Source of the DNA: Clostridiaceae bacterium | GTDB taxonomy: Bacteria; Bacillota_A; Clostridia; Clostridiales; Clostridiaceae | Reading direction: 5' to 3' | Length of the DNA stretch: 16,214 bases | NCBI GenBank assembly: GCA_029256485.1 | Contig: JAQSXU010000078.1 | Span: 1-16,214 of the forward strand | In this document: positions 7,979 through 13,443 of the stretch, one piece after another | Layout: each line of letters begins with the position of its first letter | Position numbering within the stretch: the stretch's first letter is position 1 | Translations under genes and position numbers: made by a program | The notes under the pieces: model-generated | Databases searched by the model: none | Told to the model about the DNA's origin: nothing | Seen by the model: the letters and a program-made list of their open reading frames with translations, nothing else

Positions 7979-9469
7979 ATTTTCACAGTTATTAATATAT
8001 TCAGTAAGTGCAGTAATGGTTGGATGAGCACCGCATAGATCACAGTTTACTGATTTTTTAGTGTTAATTGTATCAAAATCACAATCTAAAGCATCATAGT
8101 AGATTATCCTATTACAAAGAGTATTGCCTTTGTTTAGTAGGAGTTTTACAACTTCAGCCGCCTGTAAAAATCCCATAACTCCAGGAACCGGACCTAAAAC
8201 ACCGGCTTCAGAGCAGCTCATAGCACCATTTTTATTTGCCATAGCAGGAAAAATGCAGCGATAACAAGGACCTTTCTTTGGCAAAATGGTCATAATTAAC
8301 CCATGAAATCTTACAGCAGCAGCATCCACAAGAGGCTTATCTGCAAAAAAACAGGAATCATTTAAAAGGTAGCGACATGGAAAATTATCAACTGCATCTA
8401 CAACAATATCATAGTCATTAATTATATCAACAGCATTGGTAACATTTAGAGTAGTATTATAAGTTATTACATTCACCTTTGGGGCTATACTGTTAATAAA
8501 TAATTTTCCGGATTCAACTTTTGGCATACCTATTTTAGAAGTGGAATGAAGTATTTGCCTATTTAGGTTGCTTATTTCTACTTCATCATAGTCAACAAGT
8601 CCTATAGTTCCTACTCCCAGGCTGGATAAAGCGAAGGTAACAGGAGAACCAAGACCGCCAGTGCCTACAACAAGTACTTTGCTTTCAGATAGTTTTTTAG
8701 TGAACGAAGTGTTTGTAATATCTAAAGGTGATGAATTCTCAGAAAAAAAATCTTTTATAAAGTCAAAAATAGAGTTTTTAGTGTTCATATGTTCAAGTTT
8801 GGAAAATTCCATACACAGAAGATTAAAATATAAAGGCTGATTTAATATTGTACCAATATTCAAACTGAGTTTTACACACTCAATTGCGGTAAGAGTTCCA
8901 AGAAAACATGATGAAAGAAGGCTGCCTTCTTTTTCTTTTTCCTTTTGAGCAGCTTCAATGCTGAACATTTCTAAAAATATAGAATTTGAAAATAAATATT
9001 CAAAATCCTCTTTTTTATTGATGGTTTGAAGTAAGCCTTTCCATCCGCTATAAATTACCAGGATTGCAGGAATAAATTCATAACAACCTTCTTCATTAGT
9101 AAAGTCTATGAAACTATCTTTAAGGTTCTCATAGTTACTTATTAATACTTTAATTAAAGAACCTTGGTTTCCACCATAATTTTTGTACTCCACCATTGAT
9201 TTATAATCAGCAAGTTCTAAAACTATATCTCCATTTAAATCTTTTACTTTTTCTAATAAATCATCAAATCCATTTTTATTTTTTAAATGACAAGAAATAA
9301 AACCTATGCCTGAGGCTGCAAGATAATAAATAAGAGCAGTGGCCTCTTCTACAGCAGAGGCATATATTAAAACTTTTGAATTCAGTAACTTCTTTTCACC
9401 TGGTCCGCTAATTTCAGGTATTATTATATGTCTTAGATATCTATTAATTTGGTCTTTTGATAATATCAC
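7964..9469 (-). CDS. Tandem E1-like activating protein (degenerate plus active MoeB/ThiF/HesA domains)
   Basis: This 501-residue protein probably adenylates the C-terminal glycine of a ubiquitin-like sulfur carrier such as the MoaD-like protein encoded downstream. Residues 260-490 are a full MoeB/ThiF catalytic domain: VLVVGTGGLGS (265-275), DYDEVEISNLNRQ (293-305), VDAVDN (357-362) and Cys419 in SCSEAGVLGP. Its structural zinc site is C402-x2-C405 plus C476-x2-C479. Residues 1-235 resemble a second, decayed copy. It keeps the N-terminal RYLRH (10-14) and KKLLNSKVL but has IYASAVEEA where the glycine-rich loop should be, and it has no zinc cysteines. Its end, FLGTLTAIECVKLSL, mirrors FLQAAEVVKLLL of copy two. 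The start is GTG with GGAGG six bases upstream. It lies 60 bases behind the IscU-like gene in the same direction. MoeB versus ThiF role is inferred from neighbours. Confidence 0.87.
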   Translation of the reverse strand: MILSKDQINRYLRHIIIPEISGPGEKKLLNSKVLIYASAVEEATALIYYLAASGIGFISCHLKNKNGFDDLLEKVKDLNGDIVLELADYKSMVEYKNYGGNQGSLIKVLISNYENLKDSFIDFTNEEGCYEFIPAILVIYSGWKGLLQTINKKEDFEYLFSNSIFLEMFSIEAAQKEKEKEGSLLSSCFLGTLTAIECVKLSLNIGTILNQPLYFNLLCMEFSKLEHMNTKNSIFDFIKDFFSENSSPLDITNTSFTKKLSESKVLVVGTGGLGSPVTFALSSLGVGTIGLVDYDEVEISNLNRQILHSTSKIGMPKVESGKLFINSIAPKVNVITYNTTLNVTNAVDIINDYDIVVDAVDNFPCRYLLNDSCFFADKPLVDAAAVRFHGLIMTILPKKGPCYRCIFPAMANKNGAMSCSEAGVLGPVPGVMGFLQAAEVVKLLLNKGNTLCNRIIYYDALDCDFDTINTKKSVNCDLCGAHPTITALTEYINNCENKKET

Positions 9470-9529
9470 TTAATCCCTCCTGTAAGCCAGTAAATCTAAT
9501 TATATTATGAAAATATGCTGATACATACA

Positions 9530-9898
9530 TTATTTCTGCGTTGATAGATAATTATTTATTGCATTATGTAATGCATCAGCGGCTATATTTGAACATAGCA
9601 ATTTTTGTGGAGGTAATCCACCTAACGCTGCTGCCACATGGGCATTTTCTATTTTAAGTGCATCTTCAATTGTTTTCCCAATGGCAAGTACGGTAACCAT
9701 GCTGCTTGCTGCAATTGCAGCGCCGCATCCATAGGTTTTAAACTTAACATCAACTAATACGTTGTCTTTAACTTTTATAAATACTTTGATGTGATCACCA
9801 TCTGCTGGATTTCCAACTTCACCAATACCATTAGCATCAGGCATTTCTCCAACATTTCTTGGATCAGAAAAGTGGTCAAGAACTATGTCATTGTACAA
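9530..9898 (-). CDS. IscU/NifU-N-like iron-sulfur scaffold, variant lacking the first Cys
   Basis: This 122-residue protein of the NifU_N/IscU family begins in the classic way (MYNDIVLDHFSDPRNVGE). Two of the three ligand cysteines are present: TYGCGAAIAASS (second) and KLLCSNIAADAL (third). The first, normally CGD in a GNPxCGD block, is Asp here (GNPADGD), so cluster assembly may differ from canonical IscU. The start is TTG at 9898. GGAGGTG lies six bases upstream, and the longer ATG reading from 9922 would bury that Shine-Dalgarno and add eight atypical residues. A promoter (TTGATG-17-TATACT) sits 43 bases further up. It leads a two-gene leftward operon with the E1-like gene, next to an AOR operon rich in Fe-S sites. 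A role in Fe-S or sulfur transfer for AOR maturation is inference. Confidence 0.88.
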   Translation of the reverse strand: MYNDIVLDHFSDPRNVGEMPDANGIGEVGNPADGDHIKVFIKVKDNVLVDVKFKTYGCGAAIAASSMVTVLAIGKTIEDALKIENAHVAAALGGLPPQKLLCSNIAADALHNAINNYLSTQK

Positions 9899-9941
9899 AA
9901 ATTTCACCTCCAAAGGAATCATTTATTAGTAGTTTGAATAT

Positions 9942-9970
9942 AGTATAATACGTTTACATATAAACATCAA
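9942..9970 (-). promoter_or_regulatory. Sigma-A-type promoter of the leftward iscU-like/E1-like operon
   Basis: On the - strand TTGATG (9970-9965) and TATACT (9947-9942) are separated by exactly 17 bases. Four of six bases match the -35 consensus TTGACA and five of six match the -10 consensus TATAAT. An inverted repeat GTTTA-CATA-TAAAC (9952-9965) fills most of the spacer and could be an operator. Transcription would start about 35-40 bases before the TTG start codon. Confidence 0.6.
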
Positions 9971-9981
9971 ATTGTTTTTAT

Positions 9982-10000
9982 AGAATTTATATAAAATTCT
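9982..10000. repeat. Inverted repeat between the divergent promoters
   Basis: AGAATTT (9982-9988) and AAATTCT (9994-10000) are perfect inverted copies with a 5-base spacer. The repeat lies just upstream of the leftward -35 box and upstream of the likely rightward start. The position suits a dimeric regulator acting on both operons. The bases are nearly all A/T, so chance is a real alternative. No T-tract follows in the relevant direction. Confidence 0.35.
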
Positions 10001-10052
10001 GAAAAATTAGAGGATTTTAACAAGAAATGTCGAAATATACCTTATAAGTATT

Positions 10053-10087
10053 TTGGTTACATATAATCAGTTTTGTTAGATTATATT
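10053..10087 (+). promoter_or_regulatory. Approximate promoter region of the AOR operon
   Basis: TATAAT occurs at 10062-10067 but has no good -35 box 16-18 bases upstream. An alternative is TTGGTT (10053-10058) with TAGATT (10077-10082) at 18 bases, which would start transcription near 10088, exactly at the 5' strand of the proposed aptamer closing helix. Neither is strong. The region is listed because a promoter must lie before the leader structure. Confidence 0.3.
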
Positions 10088-10182
10088 GTACTCCGATCTT
10101 ATTTTACCTTAAGGGTTTAAGGAATTTAAGACATTAGGGCGTAGAGAGTGATTTTTACACCTACCATTGTGCGAAGGAGTTC
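10088..10182 (+). promoter_or_regulatory. Candidate Moco/Tuco-type riboswitch aptamer in the AOR leader
   Basis: A closing helix pairs ACTCC (10090-10094) with GGAGT (10176-10180), with G10088-C10182 beyond one mismatch. Inside are a hairpin CCTTAA/TTAAGG (10107-10112, 10117-10122) and a second arm GTAG/CTAC (10141-10144, 10161-10164) capped by GTG/CAC. From memory the AGGGCG-stem-GAAGG order resembles the Moco RNA core, but the GCCTCC-like block is weak. It could be the shorter Tuco variant or a different class. The 3' strand of the closing helix is also the start of the terminator below. A bound aptamer would therefore block termination and turn the AOR operon on. The pairings are seen directly; the class and logic are inferred. 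Confidence 0.5.
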
Positions 10183-10228
10183 ATATTCAAAAGGACCATT
10201 CATGCCTTTTTGAATATGGACTCTTTTT
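10177..10228 (+). terminator. Strong leader terminator upstream of the AOR operon
   Basis: GAGTTCATATTCAAAAGG (10177-10194) pairs with CCTTTTTGAATATGGACTC (10205-10223). The 10-base loop, one G-U pair and one bulged base leave a stem of about 18 bp, followed directly by TTTTT (10224-10228). It lies 58 bases before the first start codon, so all transcription into the operon has to pass it. Its 5' arm shares bases 10177-10180 with the proposed aptamer helix, which makes it an attenuator. Confidence 0.88.
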
Positions 10229-10240
10229 ATATTTAATAAT

Positions 10241-10286
10241 AAGGAGGTGCAAGCTGGCGTCTTGCTCACAAGATGTCCAGTAAAAA
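10241..10286 (+). promoter_or_regulatory. Hairpin-bridged ribosome binding site of the AOR Fe-S subunit gene
   Basis: A perfect AAGGAGG (10241-10247) lies 39 bases before the ATG at 10287, and an in-frame TAA at 10281-10283 rules out a longer start. Between them CTGG/CCAG (10254-10257, 10277-10280) and TCTTG/CAAGA (10260-10264, 10269-10273) form a nine-pair stem with a CTCA loop. When folded, this brings the Shine-Dalgarno to about 12 bases from the ATG. A competing stem GCAAG/CTTGC (10249-10253, 10261-10265) is also possible, so translation could be controlled. No other Shine-Dalgarno is visible close to the ATG. Confidence 0.55.
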
Positions 10287-10766
10287 ATGGGAAAACAATT
10301 AATAATTTCACCGGAAAAATGTACAGGTTGCAGAACTTGTGAAATGGCTTGTTCTTTTGCAAAGACAAATGCATTTAATCCACAAAATGCAGCAGTATCA
10401 GTTTTTCAGTATGATGATGCTATGATATCTGTACCAGTAATGTGTCTTCAGTGTGAAGATCCATCATGTATGAAGGTATGTGTGGTGGGTGCTATTACAA
10501 AAAATGAAAATGGTACCGTATTAGTTAATCCTGATAAATGCATAGGCTGTAAGCTTTGCATCAGCGCTTGTCCTTTCGGAAATATGAGTTTTAATTCAGA
10601 AAAAAAGGCATTAGTTAAATGTGATTTATGTGATGGCAGCCCAAACTGCGCAGCCTTCTGTACTTCTGGAGCTATAGAATTTAGAGAAGCAACCCCTGGG
10701 GAACTTAACAGGAAAAGACTAGTTGCAGATAAATTTAAAGATTTATTTGAGGAGGTGGAAAAATAA
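10287..10766 (+). CDS. AOR electron-transfer subunit with four [4Fe-4S] clusters
   Basis: This 159-residue ferredoxin-like protein has sixteen cysteines in four groups: C12, C15, C18, C22; C53, C56, C61, C65; C85, C88, C91, C95; and C112, C115, C121, C125. This is the four-cluster pattern of DMSO reductase beta-subunit and HybA-like proteins and of AOR small subunits. It has no signal peptide, so it is cytoplasmic. It should pass electrons between the AOR active-site subunit and a partner. The stop overlaps the AOR start by one base (TAATG), with GGAGGTGG inside this gene, so the two are coupled. The C-terminus [11 protein letters not shown] resembles the C-terminus of the NuoG-like protein at the end of the operon. 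Translation initiation is unusual because the Shine-Dalgarno is far upstream. Confidence 0.93.
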   Translation: MGKQLIISPEKCTGCRTCEMACSFAKTNAFNPQNAAVSVFQYDDAMISVPVMCLQCEDPSCMKVCVVGAITKNENGTVLVNPDKCIGCKLCISACPFGNMSFNSEKKALVKCDLCDGSPNCAAFCTSGAIEFREATPGELNRKRLVADKFKDLFEEVEK

Positions 10767-12571
10767 TGTTTGGATGGATGGGAAAAATAATAAGAGTTAA
10801 TTTATCAAATGGAGATATAAAGGTAGAAGAGCTAAATATGGAGGATGCAAAGCTTTATCTTGGCGGAAGAGGGCTTGGTACAAAAATATTTATGGATGAA
10901 GTTGATCCAGCTGTGGAACCTTTCAGTGCTGAAAATAAACTGATTTTTATGACAGGACCACTTACAGGAACATTAGGAGCATCTGCTGGAAGATATGAAG
11001 TTATAACAAAGGCACCACTTACTGGCACAATAGGAGCATCAAATTCTGGAGGACATTTTGGACCAGAACTTAAATTTGCTGGATATGACGGTATAATATT
11101 TGAAGGAAAAGCAGATAAGCCCGTTTATCTATATATTAATAATGATAAATTTGAATTGAGAAATGCTGAGCATCTATGGGGGAAAACTGTTTATGAAACA
11201 ACAGATGATGTACTTAATGAAACCGATGCCAATGCACGTGTAGCATGCATAGGACCAGCAGGAGAGAAGCTAGTGCTATTTGCAACTGTTATGAACGACA
11301 AACATAGAGCAGCTGGTAGATCAGGACTTGGTGCGGTTATGGGCTATAAGAATTTAAAAGCAGTAGTAGTTAGAGGTACAGGTACTGTGGAAGTTGCAAA
11401 GCCAGCTGAATTTATGGCAAGCTGCAAAACCGCAAGAGACAAGATTAAAGTTAATCCTGTTACAGGTGGAGGTTTACCTGCTTATGGAACTCAAATACTT
11501 GTAAACATCTTAAATCAATCTGGAGCACTGCCAACTAGAAACTGGAGAGATGGGGGAGTCTTTGAAAATGCTGAAGATATAAGTGGTGAGGCACTGACTG
11601 AAAAATATTTAGTAAAGAAAAAAGGATGCTTTGCTTGTTCAATTGCCTGTGGTCGTATAACAAAGATTAAAGAGGGAAAATTTAAGTCCACTGGTGAAGG
11701 ACCTGAATATGAGGCAGGATGGTCCTTTGGAGCTGACTGTGGTGTAAAGGATTTAGCTGCAGCATGCAAAGCTAATTTTATCTGCAATGAATATGGAATG
11801 GATCCTATTACTCTTGGATCAACCCTGGCGTGTGTAATGGAGCTTTACGATAATGGCTTCATTACAAAAGAAGAATTAGGTGGAGAACTTAAATTTGGAG
11901 ATGCTGAAGCAGTAGTTAACTTTACTCAAAAAACTGCTACTAGAGAGGGTTATGGTGATAAAATTGCAGAGGGGTCTTATAGACTTGCTGAATCCTATGG
12001 CCACAAAGAACTTTCCATGTCAGTTAAAAAACAGGAAATGTCAGCTTATGATGCAAGAGGAATTCAAGGCATGGGTCTTGAATTTGCAACATCAAACAGA
12101 GGAGCATGCCATGTTAGAGGCTATATGGTTTCACCAGAAATACTTGGGTTACCTCAAAAACTTGATCCACTTGTAACTACAGATAAACCTCAGTGGTTAA
12201 TTATTTTCCAAGACCTTACCGCTGTAGTGGATTCAGCAGGTATATGCTTATTTACTACTTTTGCTATTGGACTTCCTGAAATTGCAGCAATGATTAGAAC
12301 AGCTATAGGCTGTGACTGCACAGATGAAGAAATTTTAATGGCAGGAGAAAGAATATGGAATTTAGAAAAACTCTTTAATCTAAAAGCTGGATTTACAAAG
12401 GCTGATGATACACTGCCACCAAGATTACTTACAGAAGCTCTGCCTGAGGGAGCGGCAAAAGGTAAAGTTGTTGAATTGGATACCATGCTTTCTGAATACT
12501 ATTCCTTGCGTGGCTGGGATAAGGAAAGTATTCCAACTGAAGGTAAGCTTAAAGAATTATCTATAGTTTAA
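10766..12571 (+). CDS. aor: Tungsten aldehyde:ferredoxin oxidoreductase, catalytic subunit
   Basis: This 601-residue enzyme interconverts aldehydes and carboxylic acids with a tungsten bis-pyranopterin and one [4Fe-4S] cluster in the cytoplasm. Cluster ligands are C288-x2-C291-x3-C295 ([13 protein letters not shown]) and C494 (DSAGICLF), the same spacing as Pyrococcus furiosus AOR. Residues matching its active-site Glu313 and His448 are Glu314 in EGPEYE and His449 in GACHVRG. Pterin-contact regions include GGRGLGTK (33-40), TGPLTGT, NEYGMD (341-346) and DSAGIC (489-494). Length is normal and no break is seen. The upstream Fe-S gene, tungstate uptake and cofactor genes support AOR rather than a molybdenum hydroxylase. 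Substrate range cannot be told. In clostridia such enzymes often reduce short-chain acids or clear toxic aldehydes. Confidence 0.96.
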   Translation: MFGWMGKIIRVNLSNGDIKVEELNMEDAKLYLGGRGLGTKIFMDEVDPAVEPFSAENKLIFMTGPLTGTLGASAGRYEVITKAPLTGTIGASNSGGHFGPELKFAGYDGIIFEGKADKPVYLYINNDKFELRNAEHLWGKTVYETTDDVLNETDANARVACIGPAGEKLVLFATVMNDKHRAAGRSGLGAVMGYKNLKAVVVRGTGTVEVAKPAEFMASCKTARDKIKVNPVTGGGLPAYGTQILVNILNQSGALPTRNWRDGGVFENAEDISGEALTEKYLVKKKGCFACSIACGRITKIKEGKFKSTGEGPEYEAGWSFGADCGVKDLAAACKANFICNEYGMDPITLGSTLACVMELYDNGFITKEELGGELKFGDAEAVVNFTQKTATREGYGDKIAEGSYRLAESYGHKELSMSVKKQEMSAYDARGIQGMGLEFATSNRGACHVRGYMVSPEILGLPQKLDPLVTTDKPQWLIIFQDLTAVVDSAGICLFTTFAIGLPEIAAMIRTAIGCDCTDEEILMAGERIWNLEKLFNLKAGFTKADDTLPPRLLTEALPEGAAKGKVVELDTMLSEYYSLRGWDKESIPTEGKLKELSIV

Positions 12572-12577
12572 TAAATA

Positions 12578-12625
12578 AAGTTAGCATGCGTTATTGAATA
12601 TTATGCATGCTAACTTAATGTTTTT
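12578..12625 (+). terminator. Intercistronic hairpin after AOR
   Basis: AAGTTAGCATGC (12578-12589) and GCATGCTAACTT (12605-12616) are perfect inverted copies with a 15-base loop. A TTTTT run at 12621-12625 follows after four bases. The loop is long and the T-run is offset, so termination may be partial. This would leave AOR and its Fe-S subunit more abundant than the MoaD/NuoEFG-like products, or protect the upstream mRNA 3' end. No clear promoter is seen in the 80-base gap. Confidence 0.6.
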
Positions 12626-12651
12626 ATATTACGTAAATATGAGGTATATAA

Positions 12652-12921
12652 ATGAAAGTTAAATTTTTTGCCTATTTGAGGGATTATACAAAAACAAAAG
12701 AAACAGATGTAAATGGATGTAATACTGTATTAGAGCTTTTAAATTTGTTAAGTGATAAATATGGTAAAAATTTAAGCCAAAAACTGTTTAAAGACTCTCA
12801 GTTAAGTGATGAAATTATTATCTTAGTCAATGGAAGACATATCATACATTTAAATGGTGTTAAAACGGAAATTAAAGAAAACGACGAAATATCCATATTC
12901 CCTGTAGTGGCAGGAGGCTAA
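12652..12921 (+). CDS. moaD: MoaD/ThiS-like sulfur carrier protein
   Basis: This 89-residue beta-grasp protein begins MKVKFFAYLRDYTK and ends in NDEISIFPVVAGG. The C-terminal Gly-Gly is the part adenylated by a MoeB/ThiF-type enzyme and converted to a thiocarboxylate. In molybdopterin synthesis MoaD donates sulfur to cPMP together with MoaE, which is not in this window. MoaD-like genes inside AOR operons are a recurring arrangement. The likely activating enzyme is the E1-like protein encoded leftward at 7964-9469. The start is ATG at 12652 with TGAGG upstream. Thiamine or other thiolation roles are less likely given the surrounding genes. Confidence 0.88.
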   Translation: MKVKFFAYLRDYTKTKETDVNGCNTVLELLNLLSDKYGKNLSQKLFKDSQLSDEIIILVNGRHIIHLNGVKTEIKENDEISIFPVVAGG

Positions 12922-12954
12922 ATAGGGAAAATATTGGTAGAAGGTGAGAATATT

Positions 12955-13443
12955 ATGGTTGTATCCGAGATATATGTGGACTTATCACATGTAGATGAAA
13001 TTTTAAATAAACATCCAAAGGAGCAGAGATTTACTTTAGCAATTCTTCAAGATATACAAAAGCAATATAAGTATATTCCAAGAGAAGCTCTTCTTAAGGT
13101 GTCAGAGTATCTTAATATTCCTCTAAGCAGATTATACGGTATGGCTACATTTTATAAGGCATTAAGCCTTGTACCAAAAGGGGAAAATATCATAACGGTA
13201 TGCGATGGCACTGCCTGTCATGTGCGAGCATCATCAGTTATACTTGAAGAGATAGAAAAATACCTCCAGATAATGCCGGGAGAAACAACTAAAGATGGTA
13301 AGTTTTCGCTTCAAACTGTAAATTGTTTAGGTTCTTGTGCCATTGCGCCTGTAATGGTTGTGAATGATAAATATTATGGTAAAGTCACTCCAAATATGAT
13401 TCCAGATATACTAAATCAATATGGGGGCGAAATTAATGGATAG
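12955..13443 (+). CDS. NuoE/HydC-like [2Fe-2S] thioredoxin-fold subunit
   Basis: This 162-residue protein matches the NuoE subunit of NADH dehydrogenases and the HydC/HndA subunit of bifurcating hydrogenases. Ligands of the [2Fe-2S] cluster are C83-x4-C88 (CDGTAC) and C124-x3-C128 (CLGSC). Upstream are the typical helical RFTLAILQDIQKQYKYIP and LYGMATFYKA segments. The ATG at 12955 is preferred over an in-frame TTG at 12934 because AAGGTGAG (12941-12948) is spaced for the ATG. It overlaps the following NuoF-like gene by eight bases, as expected for subunits of one complex. With no hydrogenase in reach, its partner is most likely the AOR upstream. Confidence 0.93.
   Translation: MVVSEIYVDLSHVDEILNKHPKEQRFTLAILQDIQKQYKYIPREALLKVSEYLNIPLSRLYGMATFYKALSLVPKGENIITVCDGTACHVRASSVILEEIEKYLQIMPGETTKDGKFSLQTVNCLGSCAIAPVMVVNDKYYGKVTPNMIPDILNQYGGEING

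Noticed and set aside
10273..10302. Nine-codon ATG frame (MSSKKWENN) overlapping the Fe-S subunit start, possible leader peptide
   Set aside because: The only Shine-Dalgarno is about 25 bases upstream, the ATG is partly inside the hairpin and the peptide has no codon bias suggesting attenuation.
11952..12176. 74-residue open frame on the + strand inside the AOR gene
   Set aside because: It is an out-of-frame shadow of an intact catalytic gene, with no frameshift needed.
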